DNA from: Halobellus clavatus
GTDB lineage: Archaea; Halobacteriota; Halobacteria; Halobacteriales; Haloferacaceae
NCBI RefSeq assembly: GCF_900107195.1
Contig: NZ_FNPB01000001.1
Coordinates: forward strand, 310,001-374,000
Direction of reading: 5' to 3'
DNA length: 64,000 nt
Made by a program: the position numbers and the translations under genes. The notes under the pieces are model-generated. The model searched no databases and was not told the origin of the DNA. It saw only the letters and a program-made list of their open reading frames with translations. Of the stretch, positions 27,222-36,805 are shown piece by piece (positions within the stretch are counted from its first letter, which is position 1; each line of letters starts with the position of its first letter).

Positions 27222-28130
27222 TCAGACGGCGATCTCAGTCTCGTGGCCGTCGGCTGCCAGGGCCTCGCGAACGCGATCGGCGGCGTCGAGCAGACGCGCC
27301 TCGGTGACGTTCTCCATCAGCACGGTCTCGGAGGGAAAGAGGTGTTCGCCCAGAATCAGGCCGTGGTCCCGCGCAGTCGACCCGGTCATCGTCAGGTAGA
27401 CGCCGAGTCCGACGTCGGCGATGGCGGCTTCCTCCTCGCGGTCGTCGTCGGGGTACGCGAAGGTGATGTTCTCGAGGGGTCGCGTCCCGAGCACGGCCTC
27501 GACGAGCCGTTCGTATCGGGGCGAGATACAGAGCCGTCCCTCGTAATCGGCGACGAACTCCCGGTCGAGCGCCGCCCCCGGCGGCAGGATTTCCGGACGA
27601 GCCATCAGCGTGTGATACACCGTGTCACCGAGTCCCGAGACGACGCGGACGTCGGTGTTCATCGGATCGATCCGGGCGTTGACGTCGCTGATCGACTCCA
27701 CGCCCTCGGGTTCGAGTTCGACGACCTCCTCTAAGACGAGATCGGCGCTGTCGAATCCGAGTGCGAACTCGTGCGTCCGGAGCGCGCGGAACGGCTCCTC
27801 GCGGCCGACGAACTGCACCGGGATCCCGGCGATGTCGACGGTGAGGCTGTCGAAGACGATCCGTCGGGGCATCCCTTCGCGCTGATCGCGGAGGAGCGTG
27901 TACTCCGGGGCGTAGTCGTCGTCAAGATCGGAGTACGTCGCGAGCCGCTGATAGACGTCCGCCGCGGGCGCTGTCTGCCCCTTCGTGATCGCCTTCTCGT
28001 GGCGCAGCGTCGAGATGATCTCGTCGGCTTGCGCCGAGCGGTCGCTGACGTCTGCGACGCGCTCGAGGACGGCTTCGAGGGGGCGGCCCTTGCGGGGGAC
28101 GGCGACGCGAATCGCCTCCGTCTGGCTCAT
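27222..28130 (-). CDS. HisG-like (periplasmic-binding-fold) protein of uncertain function
   Basis: A 302-residue acidic protein. The opening AIRVAVPRKGRPLEAVLERV and the later HEFALGFDSADLVLEEV resemble the N-terminal (MRIAVPNKGRL) and DLGITGxDxV segments of ATP phosphoribosyltransferase HisG. Between them is ~80 residues not found in HisG, and the PRPP-binding loop is not evident. It could be a divergent HisG paralogue that binds a different ligand. ATG 28130 is preferred (MSQTEAIRVAV); an in-frame ATG at 28142 adds four residues. No histidine-biosynthesis gene is adjacent. Confidence 0.5.
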   Translation of the reverse strand: MSQTEAIRVAVPRKGRPLEAVLERVADVSDRSAQADEIISTLRHEKAITKGQTAPAADVYQRLATYSDLDDDYAPEYTLLRDQREGMPRRIVFDSLTVDIAGIPVQFVGREEPFRALRTHEFALGFDSADLVLEEVVELEPEGVESISDVNARIDPMNTDVRVVSGLGDTVYHTLMARPEILPPGAALDREFVADYEGRLCISPRYERLVEAVLGTRPLENITFAYPDDDREEEAAIADVGLGVYLTMTGSTARDHGLILGEHLFPSETVLMENVTEARLLDAADRVREALAADGHETEIAV

Positions 28131-28209
28131 TATCGGAGCCACGCGACGGCGCGCTAAACCGATTGCGCTTCGGCGGAGCGGGCGCGCGGTGCGCCGACCG
28201 CCGACGAGA

Positions 28210-30273
28210 TCACTCGCCGTCGCCCGGACCGGGACCGAAGGCGCTGTTGAGGCGTTCGCGGAACTCCATCAGCACCTCGATGTCGGATTCGATGGACTCG
28301 ATGCGGTCGAGTTCCGCCGAGAGCGAATCGATCTCCGCGCGGAGATCCGCGACGTCGGCGTCGATCGACTCCCGGGTGTCGACGATGTCAGCGTCGAGGG
28401 CGGCGATGTCTTCGCGCACGTCGCCGATCTCCTCGTCGAGTGTGGCGACCCGGTCGTCCGTCCCCGCGAGGTCGCCGGCAACCTGGTCGACGTCGTCCGC
28501 GACGACATCGACGTCGGCAGACACGTCGTCGACGTCGTTCGCGAGCGCGTCGACTTCCGCGGCGACGTCGTCAACGTCCCGGTCCACGTCGTCGAGGCGG
28601 TCGACGGTCTCGTCGAGGCGATCCTCGATCGCGTCGGCCTGCTCCTGGAGGTTGGCGACGCCGGCGGCGGCCGCAGCGGCGGTCTCGTCGACGTCGGCGA
28701 GTTCCGATTCGGTCTCGTCGACGCGGTGCCCGACGTCGTCGACAGCGCCGCGGACCCCCTCGACGTCGTCGCGGATCGACGCCCGGTCCGCCTGGGCCGC
28801 GCGGATCTCTGCGCGGAGTTCGTCGAGTTCGTCCGCCACTTCTGAGAGTTCGGTGTCGACGCGTTCGACGAGCTCCGCGCCGGTGCCCTCCTCGTCGATG
28901 AACTCCGCGATCGCGTCGGCGTAGGCGTTGAGGTCCTCCATCTGCGCCTGGACGCGGCGGATGCGCACGTCCGCACTCCGCGGGAGCCCCACGTCGAGTT
29001 CGCCGCGGAGGGTCTCGAGGTCGTCCTCGTCGACGTCGCCGGCTCTGATCTCCGCGGCGAGGGTCGCCGCGAGTCCGGCCTCGGACGTCGCGGCGTCGGC
29101 TCCGGTTCCGGACGCCACAGCGGTTCCGGAGGGGCCCTTGTCAGCGGTCGCTGCGGCCGCGTCCGCCTGAACGTCGGTTTCGGCTTCGATGTCGACGTAC
29201 TCGTCTTCGGCCGGCCCCTCGTCAGTGTCGGCCGCAGCCGCCGCGTCGTCGTCCGCTGGCTCGGCCGCCTCTACGTCGTCCGCTGGCTCGGCCGCCTCCA
29301 CGCCGTCCGCTGGCTCGGCCGCCTCCACGCCGTCCGCTGGCTCGGCCGCTTCCGTGTCGTCCACCGACTCGGATTCGGCGTCTCCCGGAGCGTCGGTCTC
29401 GGCTACTGTGTCGGCGGCGGTGACCGGTCGGACCGTCGGTTCGTCCGTCGGATGAACCGCAGGCGTCACATCGGAGGTGACAGACCGGGGCGCTGCGGCC
29501 GGTTCGTCGCCGGGGTCGGCGTCGGGGGCCGGTTCGACCTCGTCGGTCCCGGTGTCGGGGTCGACGCTCGGCGCGTCGTCCGCCGCGTCTTCGGGGTCGG
29601 CGGCCGGCGCGTCGTCCACAGTGTCGACGGCGGACGCGTCGTCATCGGTGGCGACACTCGCCTCGGGTGTGTGGTCGTCGAGTTCGACGTCGGGTGCCGG
29701 TGCGTCTTCGACGACCGGGTCGGCGGCGGCGTCCACGTCGACAGCGGGATCGTCCGCTGCCGCGGGCTGGCCGGGCTCCTCACCTGCCGGGTCCGCGTCG
29801 CCGGCGAGACGGCCGCGACCCTGGAGGGCGTCGCGGACGAGTTGGCTCCGGTCCGAGCCGAGGATGTCCTCGACGTTCGACCCGCGATCTTCGGGCGTCT
29901 CGTCCCGACGCGGGGGCCGTTCGAGGATCGGCTCTCCGAGGAACCGCTCGACGTCGCTCGAATCCTCGAGGCGGATCCCGTACACCGTGGTCACGCTCTC
30001 GGTGGGTTCGAGCGTCCGCTCGTACTCGACGCGGTGATCCTTGTAGGCAGTCCAGTTCTCGCTCTCGTAGTCGGGGTGGAAACCGACCCCCTCCATCGGG
30101 AAGTCTTCGGGGATGGCGTCGACGATGCGGATGTGGACGGGGTCCTCGCTCTCGGACACCAGTTGGAACTTGATCGCCGGGACGGGAAATTCCTCGCCGG
30201 CGAACGTCTTCTCGACGCGCACCTCCTCGTCGGAGACGGAGACCGTCTGGTCGGCGTCGGGGTCGTGGCTCAT
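28210..30273 (-). CDS. Acidic coiled-coil protein with N-terminal beta domain, divergent from pilB
   Basis: A 687-residue protein in three parts. Residues 1-110 look like a beta-rich domain (VRVEKTFAGEEFPVPAIKFQ ... ESVTTVYGIRLE). Residues ~120-420 are Asp/Ala/Pro/Glu-rich and probably disordered, with a 9-residue tandem repeat (EPADGVEAA type). Residues ~420-687 form a long heptad coiled coil (DVRIRRVQAQMEDLNAYADA onward, ending in a chain of V/D/I heptads). No catalytic motif. A TATA box 28 bp before ATG 30273 suggests a leaderless start. It shares a 102-bp divergent promoter region with the pilB-like gene, so it may belong to the same pilus system. Confidence 0.75.
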   Translation of the reverse strand: MSHDPDADQTVSVSDEEVRVEKTFAGEEFPVPAIKFQLVSESEDPVHIRIVDAIPEDFPMEGVGFHPDYESENWTAYKDHRVEYERTLEPTESVTTVYGIRLEDSSDVERFLGEPILERPPRRDETPEDRGSNVEDILGSDRSQLVRDALQGRGRLAGDADPAGEEPGQPAAADDPAVDVDAAADPVVEDAPAPDVELDDHTPEASVATDDDASAVDTVDDAPAADPEDAADDAPSVDPDTGTDEVEPAPDADPGDEPAAAPRSVTSDVTPAVHPTDEPTVRPVTAADTVAETDAPGDAESESVDDTEAAEPADGVEAAEPADGVEAAEPADDVEAAEPADDDAAAAADTDEGPAEDEYVDIEAETDVQADAAAATADKGPSGTAVASGTGADAATSEAGLAATLAAEIRAGDVDEDDLETLRGELDVGLPRSADVRIRRVQAQMEDLNAYADAIAEFIDEEGTGAELVERVDTELSEVADELDELRAEIRAAQADRASIRDDVEGVRGAVDDVGHRVDETESELADVDETAAAAAAGVANLQEQADAIEDRLDETVDRLDDVDRDVDDVAAEVDALANDVDDVSADVDVVADDVDQVAGDLAGTDDRVATLDEEIGDVREDIAALDADIVDTRESIDADVADLRAEIDSLSAELDRIESIESDIEVLMEFRERLNSAFGPGPGDGE
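29251..29358 (-). repeat. Four tandem 27-bp repeats inside the coiled-coil protein gene
   Basis: Four units of 27 bp begin at 29251, 29278, 29305 and 29332, each reading GTCCGCTGGCTCGGCCGC plus nine variable bases on the plus strand. They encode the nine-residue unit EPADxVEAA. The middle two are almost identical, so recent slippage or unequal exchange is likely and copy number may vary between strains. Confidence 0.85.
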
Positions 30274-30297
30274 ACGGCTTCGTACCCGAACAGTTCA

Positions 30298-30304
30298 CAT
30301 AAAA
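30298..30304 (-). promoter_or_regulatory. TATA box of the coiled-coil gene
   Basis: TTTTATG on the minus strand is centred 28 bp before ATG 30273 with no Shine-Dalgarno sequence, the leaderless arrangement. Confidence 0.55.
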
Positions 30305-30375
30305 CAACCGGGGAAAATACCGTGTTTGAGAACTCGGAGCAAGTCTTTTTCCGTAGGCGACTCCTCCGACGAACG

Positions 30376-33300
30376 ATGGCAACCGACGACGACGCGTCGG
30401 GCGCCGACCCCGAGGGGGACGGCACAGACGCGTCGGGGGGGGACGGCGAGGATTCGCCGTCGACCCTTCAGGGGGACGCCGTCGATCGGGGCACCGACGA
30501 CGAGGGGGCAGGGGACCTCCCGGCAACCGACGACGAGCGCCGCACGGCCAACTCGGCCGAGCAGCCGCCGGCTCGTCCCGACGAGACGGCCGACACCGAG
30601 GACGACGCCCACGCGGCTGGCGGAGACACGGACGCCGCGGAAGCGACCGACGAGTCGAGTTCCGGCCCGGGAGTCGTCCGCGACGAGTACACCTGGGCTG
30701 ACTTCCTCGACGAGTACGGCGTCGACGGCGACGTTAAAACGCTCTACCGCGGGATCGACCCGCGAGAGATCGACGACGAGGAGGACGAAGGGAGCGAGCG
30801 TTGGGACGACGGCGAGCCGGTAGAGGTGCCGACGCCGACGCGCGAGGACTGGGATGCGGTGAGCCTCGATCCCGAGTCGTATCTCGGCTTTCACCCCGTC
30901 GAGGTCGACGACGAGGTCGACTCGGCCCTCGAGGAAGCGGTTCGGATCCAGCGCGAGTTCGAGTCGTTCTGCGATCCGGCGACCACGCCAGTCGTCAAGG
31001 ATGTCTGGCTCTGGGAACACTACAAGCGCGAGTACTACTACGAGGAGGACGGCTCCCGGCCGCGCGACGAGGACGGCGAGATCGAACGGTTCGACTCGAC
31101 CGCGGCGCTCGGATTCGATCCCGACGACATCGAGAGCGTCCTCGATCACGGCAATCAGCGAGCGAGCGAACTGCAGGAGATCGTCGACAAGCGGACCGTG
31201 GACGTCGATCCCGAGTTCGACGAGGACGCGTTCTTCACCGACGAGCGGGGCGCGACGACGGTCGTCAACCGCTACGACCTCGAGAAGGCCGTCCCGATGG
31301 AGAAGAAGGGACACTTCCGCGAGGTCGAGCGCTACTGGGTCAACGAACCCCACTCGTTCGTGATCATCTTCCACTCCCGAAAGGAGAACGAGAAGAAGTA
31401 CTACGTGATCGAACCCCACCAGAACCGGATCGAGGCGGATCTCACGGAGTTCCTCACCGGCAAACTGCGCACGGCGATCAAGTACGACGACGGGAGTGTG
31501 GCCGACGACACGCCGAGCAGTCGGCGGCGGGTGATCGAGCAGCAGGCGCTCGAACTCCTCGAACGGTACAATCTGTACAAGACGCCGGATCGACCGCGTC
31601 AGGCGGGGCTGTCGATCCTCGCAACGGGGCCGACCGGCGACACCGACGAGGACGACGGCCTGCTGTCGGGCCTCGACGTGGACCTCGGTCTAGGTGCCGA
31701 AGACGCGGCTGAGGACGCGAGCGGCAGGACCCAGCGGGAGCGACGGCTCGCGTCGTTCGCGCGAACGCTCGGCCTCCGCGAAGGATCGCTCGGCGGACGA
31801 TTCGACGACCTGTTCGAGTCGTCGCCGTCGACCGGCGAGAGCGACTCCTCGCTCGAAGGGATCGCGGCCCGACCCGAACCGGCCGTGCTGGCGGAGGATT
31901 CGACCGACCTGACGGACTACCAGGTCGAGAAGTTGCTGTACGCGCTCCGCCGGGACTTCATCGGCTACGAGCGGATCGACGGCATCAAACACGACGTGAA
32001 CGTCGAGGACATCTCCTGCGACGGCTACAACTCGCCGGTGTTCGTCTATCACTCCGACTACGAGCAGATCATCACCAACGTCTATCACGGCGAGGAGGAA
32101 CTCGACGACTTCGTGGTCAAACTCGCCCAGCGTTCGGGGAAGGGGATCTCGAAGCGCCGCCCGCAGGTCGACGCGACGCTCCCGGACGGGTCGCGGGCGC
32201 AACTGACGCTCGGGCGTGAGGTCTCCGACCACGGGACGAACTACACGATCCGGCAGTTCAAGGACGTCCCGTACACGCCGATCGACCTGGTGAACTGGAA
32301 GACGTTCTCCCTAGAGGAGATGGCGTTCCTCTGGCTCTGCATCGAGAACGACAAGAGCCTGATCTTCGCCGGCGGGACCGCGTCGGGGAAGACGACGTCG
32401 CTGAACGCGGTCTCGCTCTTCATCCCCTCGAACTCGAAGATCGTCTCCATCGAGGACACCCGCGAGGTCGAACTGCCCCAGCGGAACTGGGTCGCCTCCG
32501 TCACCCGGCCGTCGTTCAGCGACGACGACCGCGGCGACGTCGACGAGTTCGACCTCCTCGAAGCGGCACTGCGGCAGCGCCCAGACTACATCGTGATGGG
32601 CGAGATCCGCGGCGAGGAGGGGCGGACCCTCTTTCAGGTGATGTCGACGGGGCACACCACCTACACCACGTTCCACGCCGACAGCGTCGGCGAGGTGCTC
32701 AAGCGGTTCACCACGGACCCGATCAACGTCTCGAAGACGATGTTCACCGCGCTGGATCTCGTGTCGGTACAGACCTCGACCCGGGTGCAGGGCGACAAGG
32801 TCCGGCGGAACAAGGCGCTGACCGAGATCAACCACTACGACGCCGAGAACGACGAGATCAACGTTCAGGACGTCTACCAGTGGCAGGCCGAGGGCGACGA
32901 GTTCCTGAAGATGGGTTCTTCGAACACCTTAGAGGACATCCGGTTCGACCGCGGGTGGACCCGTGAAACCCTCGACGACGAACTGTTCAAACGCCACGTC
33001 GTCATCGCGTACCTGATCGATCGCGGTCTCAACACCTACACCGAGGTCGCGGCGACGCTGCAGGCGTTCATCAACGACCAGGAGACGATCCTCGCGCTGA
33101 TGGCGCGGGACGAACTCGAGCGGAGCCTCGAAGACCTCCGCGAGATGGAGTCGGTGCAGATCGACGTCGATCCCGAGAAGGAGGAGATGGTTCCCCGACC
33201 GAGTCCCAGCGACGACGTCCGAGAGCGCTGTCAGGAGATCCTCGAACGCGCTGAATCGGAGGTGTGGCCCGAGTATCGCGACCTCGAGGACGTCGACGTC

Positions 33301-34236
33301 GCAGACGCACTGCTCGACATCGATACCGCACCCGACGTCACGGCCGCGATGGGGGACCATCCGGAACTCGACGCACTCGAAGAGCGGACCGAAACGCCGG
33401 AACTCGACGCGGACCCGGACGGCGAGGGGGAGCCCGACGCCCTCGAGTCCGACAACGAGGGACCGCCGGCACTCGACGCGGCGGGGCCCGACGACGGGTC
33501 GGTTGGTGACGACGGTGGAGCGCAAGATGATGGACCGACCGGGGACGGTGAGGCAGACCGGGACGGCGACGTCGCGGCCGGCGACGACGTCGCAGCCGCA
33601 TCCGGCGGCGTTGCAGCGGCCGACCCCAACGACGACGCGTCGGGTGACCCGACCGACGAGGTGACAGAAGCGTCCGGTGAGCAACTCGGCGAGGCGATCG
33701 ACGCGTCCGGTGAGGAACCGGCCGATGCGGCCGACGATGCGTCCGGCGACGACCCCGGCGACGACCCCGACGACGCGGCGGGAAGTGACGGCCCGTTGGA
33801 CGGCGCGCTCGCCGACGAACCGGCACCGGACGACGAGAGCCCGGCACGGCCGACCAGCGGTGGGTCCGACGAGGAGCTCTCCTTCGAAGAGCTGTTGTCT
33901 GAGGGCGATTCAGCAGACGAGTCAGACAGCGTATCGAGCGGCGGTGCCGACGACGAGGGGGCCTGGGACTTCGGCGACGTGGAGCGTCCCGACTCGGAGA
34001 CGGACGCCCGCGACGACGAGACGAGCGCGGACGGCGGCCGCCTCGATCGGCGCGACGACGGTATCGGAAGCGAATCCGACGGACACATCGAGGGTGATGC
34101 GCTCGACGGGAGCGGGACCGGCCGCGACGACGGGGATGAGTCGGTCGAGAGCGAATCCGCCGAAGACGAGTCGACCGAAGACGAACCGACCGAACCGGGA
34201 TCCGTCGACATCGACGATACGGAGGACGAGCCGTAA
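30376..34236 (+). CDS. pilB: Large type IV pilus/secretion assembly ATPase (PilB/TadA type) with acidic tails
   Basis: A 1286-residue protein. Residues 1-~110 are acidic and disordered. Residues ~115-560 hold the N-terminal domains (ERYWVNEPHSFVIIFHSRKE; a second acidic linker at ~430-490). The ATPase core carries VEDISCDGYNSPVFVYH, Walker A GGTASGKTT (666-674), Asp box SIEDTREVELPQRNW, Walker B MGEIRG (741-746) and His box GHTTYTTFHAD (759-769). Residues ~985-1286 are an Asp/Glu/Ser-rich tail with repeated DASG units. It powers pilin extraction and assembly. Typical PilB homologues are 550-900 residues. The stop overlaps the pilC start by one base (TAATG). Confidence 0.92.
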   Translation: MATDDDASGADPEGDGTDASGGDGEDSPSTLQGDAVDRGTDDEGAGDLPATDDERRTANSAEQPPARPDETADTEDDAHAAGGDTDAAEATDESSSGPGVVRDEYTWADFLDEYGVDGDVKTLYRGIDPREIDDEEDEGSERWDDGEPVEVPTPTREDWDAVSLDPESYLGFHPVEVDDEVDSALEEAVRIQREFESFCDPATTPVVKDVWLWEHYKREYYYEEDGSRPRDEDGEIERFDSTAALGFDPDDIESVLDHGNQRASELQEIVDKRTVDVDPEFDEDAFFTDERGATTVVNRYDLEKAVPMEKKGHFREVERYWVNEPHSFVIIFHSRKENEKKYYVIEPHQNRIEADLTEFLTGKLRTAIKYDDGSVADDTPSSRRRVIEQQALELLERYNLYKTPDRPRQAGLSILATGPTGDTDEDDGLLSGLDVDLGLGAEDAAEDASGRTQRERRLASFARTLGLREGSLGGRFDDLFESSPSTGESDSSLEGIAARPEPAVLAEDSTDLTDYQVEKLLYALRRDFIGYERIDGIKHDVNVEDISCDGYNSPVFVYHSDYEQIITNVYHGEEELDDFVVKLAQRSGKGISKRRPQVDATLPDGSRAQLTLGREVSDHGTNYTIRQFKDVPYTPIDLVNWKTFSLEEMAFLWLCIENDKSLIFAGGTASGKTTSLNAVSLFIPSNSKIVSIEDTREVELPQRNWVASVTRPSFSDDDRGDVDEFDLLEAALRQRPDYIVMGEIRGEEGRTLFQVMSTGHTTYTTFHADSVGEVLKRFTTDPINVSKTMFTALDLVSVQTSTRVQGDKVRRNKALTEINHYDAENDEINVQDVYQWQAEGDEFLKMGSSNTLEDIRFDRGWTRETLDDELFKRHVVIAYLIDRGLNTYTEVAATLQAFINDQETILALMARDELERSLEDLREMESVQIDVDPEKEEMVPRPSPSDDVRERCQEILERAESEVWPEYRDLEDVDVADALLDIDTAPDVTAAMGDHPELDALEERTETPELDADPDGEGEPDALESDNEGPPALDAAGPDDGSVGDDGGAQDDGPTGDGEADRDGDVAAGDDVAAASGGVAAADPNDDASGDPTDEVTEASGEQLGEAIDASGEEPADAADDASGDDPGDDPDDAAGSDGPLDGALADEPAPDDESPARPTSGGSDEELSFEELLSEGDSADESDSVSSGGADDEGAWDFGDVERPDSETDARDDETSADGGRLDRRDDGIGSESDGHIEGDALDGSGTGRDDGDESVESESAEDESTEDEPTEPGSVDIDDTEDEP

Positions 34237-36281
34237 TGAGTCTCGACGTCGACGACGGCGAGGAGTACGACCGGAGCACCGATCCGCTCGGAGACGCCTT
34301 TTACCCGGTCTTTCAGTTCCTCTTCGACGAGGACGGCGACTTCGTCGCGGACGTGGGAACGAAACTCGAACAGGCCCGGATGGCCGCGACCGTCGAACTG
34401 TATCTGTCGCGCGCACTCGCAGTCGGAATTCTGGTCGGCGGGGCGCTCTGGGTGGTCGGGTCGCTCGTGAGTTGGGGGCTCTTCGAGTTCGGACTGGTCG
34501 ACCCCGACGTGTTCAGCATCGGTCTCCCGACTGGAGACGCGGCGACCGCCGAGGCGCTCAACGCGCTCACGGCCCCGGCGGTCACGATCGTCTCGGGGAT
34601 CGTCTTCGGCGCGATCGGATTCGGAATCGGGTTCGGGACGCTCGTCGCGATCCCGTACTCGAACGCCTCGACCCGACAGCGGGAGATCAATATGCTGCTT
34701 CCGGACGCGATTTCGTTTATGTACGCGCTGTCGGTCGGCGGCCTGAACCAACTCGAGATTCTGGAGGCGATGGCGCGCGCCGACGACACCTACGGCGAGG
34801 TCGCGAAGGAGTTCCAGAGCATCGTCCGCGAGACGGAGTACTTCGGGACCGACTACCGGAACGCCATCCGCGATCAGGCGATGACGACCCCCTCCGAGGA
34901 GCTCTCACAGTTCCTGACTGATATGCTGTCGATCGTCAACTCGGGCGGCAATATGGAGCAGTTCCTCGACGACAAGAAGGAAAAGCACCTCCGCACAGCA
35001 AAGCAGGAACAGGAGACGATCCTCGAGACGCTGGAACTCTTCGGCGAGATGTATATGACGCTGTCGCTGTTTCCGCTGCTGCTCATCATCATCCTCGTGA
35101 TTATGAGTATGCTCGGGAACGCTCAAGAGCGGCTGCTGTACGCGACGGTCTACGCGCTGATCCCGCTCACGGGCGTGGGGTTTCTCGTACTCGTCTCGAC
35201 GGTGAAGCAGGACGAGCCCGGCGACGGCTACCTCCAGCCCGCGAACAGTTCAGACCGGCTCGAACAGGTGAACCGCGAGGGACTCATCCATATGGGGCTG
35301 ATCGAGAGCTTCGTCGGCGAGTTCCGGCTGTTCGATCGGATCCGGAGCCGGGAGGGAACGTACAAGACCCGCGAGCTGTTGCGTCGTCCGCACATCTTCT
35401 TCCGGGATCACCCGATGTACACGCTCGTGGTGACCGTGCCCGCAGCGCTGTCGCTGCTCGCGGTGGCGGTCCGCAACGGGGCGGCACCGCTCACCTGGCA
35501 GCAGATGCTGAACAGCCCCATCTGGGGGACCTTCATCTGGTGGTACGTCCCGACGTACATCATCGGAATACCGCTGGCGATCTTTCACACCTGGAACGTC
35601 CGCTCGCGGAAGGCGATCACCGGAAAGCTCTCCGACGATCTCAGAAAACTGTCGAGTGCGAACGATACCGGGCAGACGCTCCTGGAGTCGGTCGAGACTG
35701 TCGCCGACACCTCGTCGGGGAAACTCGCCGACGAGTTCGAGGTGATGCACGCGAAGGTGAACTACGGGATGAGCCTCCGCAGCGCACTGGTGGAGTTCAA
35801 TAACAAGTACCACATCCCGCGGCTGGCCCGGACAGTCAAGCTCATCTCGAAGGCGCAGGAGGCCTCCAGTCAGATCACCGAGGTCCTGACGACCGCGGCG
35901 CAGGCCTCAGAGACCCAAGACGACATCGAGCGCGAGCGGAAGTCGCGGACCAGGATGCAGGTCGCGATCATCCTGATGACGTATCTCACGCTGCTCGGCG
36001 TGATGGCGATCCTCAAGACGCAGTTCCTCGACGTGATGACCGGCTTGACGTCGCAGGCGTCCTCAGCGGGTGGAAGCGAGCTCTCTGGGCAGGGCCTGAG
36101 TTTCGGCGACGGGGTCGACACCGCCGTCCTGTCGGTGCTCTTCTTCCACGCCGTCACGCTCCAAGCAGGACTGTCGGGGTTCATCAGCGGGTACATCCGC
36201 GACGCCGACATCGTGAGCGGTGTGAAGTTCCTCGTCGTCCTCCAGACGATTGCGCTCGCCGTGTGGATGGTGGTGGGGTGA
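34236..36281 (+). CDS. pilC: Type IV pilus/type II secretion inner-membrane platform protein (PilC/TadC)
   Basis: A 681-residue membrane protein with two T2SF (GspF) domains. The first follows a long first helix pair and contains ISFMYALSVGGLNQLEILEAM; the second has GQTLLESVETVADTSS and VKLISKAQEASSQITEVLT. About nine hydrophobic helices, the last pair near the C-terminus (TAVLSVLFFHAVTLQAGLSG). It is the membrane anchor that the PilB ATPase rotates or pushes. It starts within the stop of pilB and overlaps the first pilin-like gene by four bases, so the whole block is translationally coupled. Confidence 0.93.
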   Translation: MSLDVDDGEEYDRSTDPLGDAFYPVFQFLFDEDGDFVADVGTKLEQARMAATVELYLSRALAVGILVGGALWVVGSLVSWGLFEFGLVDPDVFSIGLPTGDAATAEALNALTAPAVTIVSGIVFGAIGFGIGFGTLVAIPYSNASTRQREINMLLPDAISFMYALSVGGLNQLEILEAMARADDTYGEVAKEFQSIVRETEYFGTDYRNAIRDQAMTTPSEELSQFLTDMLSIVNSGGNMEQFLDDKKEKHLRTAKQEQETILETLELFGEMYMTLSLFPLLLIIILVIMSMLGNAQERLLYATVYALIPLTGVGFLVLVSTVKQDEPGDGYLQPANSSDRLEQVNREGLIHMGLIESFVGEFRLFDRIRSREGTYKTRELLRRPHIFFRDHPMYTLVVTVPAALSLLAVAVRNGAAPLTWQQMLNSPIWGTFIWWYVPTYIIGIPLAIFHTWNVRSRKAITGKLSDDLRKLSSANDTGQTLLESVETVADTSSGKLADEFEVMHAKVNYGMSLRSALVEFNNKYHIPRLARTVKLISKAQEASSQITEVLTTAAQASETQDDIERERKSRTRMQVAIILMTYLTLLGVMAILKTQFLDVMTGLTSQASSAGGSELSGQGLSFGDGVDTAVLSVLFFHAVTLQAGLSGFISGYIRDADIVSGVKFLVVLQTIALAVWMVVG

Positions 36282-36805
36282 GTGCGATGCGTCGGCGTGC
36301 AGACCGCGAGCAGCGCACGGAGTCCGAGCGCGCACAGACGACGATCGACTTCGCGATCGGCATCGGGCTGTTTCTGGTCGTCGTCGCCGCCGTCCTCGCG
36401 TTCGTCCCGACCATCTTCGCCCCGTTCGAGAGCACCGACGGCCCGCAGACTGCCGATCGGATCGCCACGTCGCTGTCGACGGACCGGCTCGGTGATCCGG
36501 CGAAACCGTACACGGTGAACGAGACCTGCACGAACGCGTTCTTCGTCCAGTTGGACAACGGGACGAACGCGCCGGCGACGTGTCAGTTCGACGTAACGGC
36601 GGAGACGACGTCCGAACTGTTCGCGCTCTCGGGGACGCGTGCGGTGAACGTCTCGATCCGGACACTCGACGGCGCGGCCGCCACCCGCCCGGGCGGCGAG
36701 TACGTCGCCGGGCCGCCAGTCTCGGACGTGGGCTCCGTGAACGCCGCACAACGAATCATCAGTCTCGACGGCGAGACCTATCGGCTGCTCGTGAGGGTGT
36801 GGTGA
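36278..36805 (+). CDS. Pilin-like protein 1 of the pil operon
   Basis: A 175-residue protein with one N-terminal transmembrane helix (TTIDFAIGIGLFLVVVAAVLAF) after a short basic, Gln-containing leader (RTESERAQ), then an extracellular-looking beta-rich domain with several N-x-S/T sites. This is the prepilin-like layout of haloarchaeal minor pilins; from memory it belongs to the uncharacterised DUF7287 group. GTG 36278 overlaps the pilC stop (GTGA), which fits coupling; ATG 36287 is an alternative. Its stop overlaps the next start (TGATG). Confidence 0.78.
   Translation: MSAMRRRADREQRTESERAQTTIDFAIGIGLFLVVVAAVLAFVPTIFAPFESTDGPQTADRIATSLSTDRLGDPAKPYTVNETCTNAFFVQLDNGTNAPATCQFDVTAETTSELFALSGTRAVNVSIRTLDGAAATRPGGEYVAGPPVSDVGSVNAAQRIISLDGETYRLLVRVW

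Noticed and set aside
29452-30375. Upstream in-frame extension of the large pilB
   Set aside because: It would run antisense through the coiled-coil protein gene and contains no ATPase-related domain; ATG 30376 is the sensible start.
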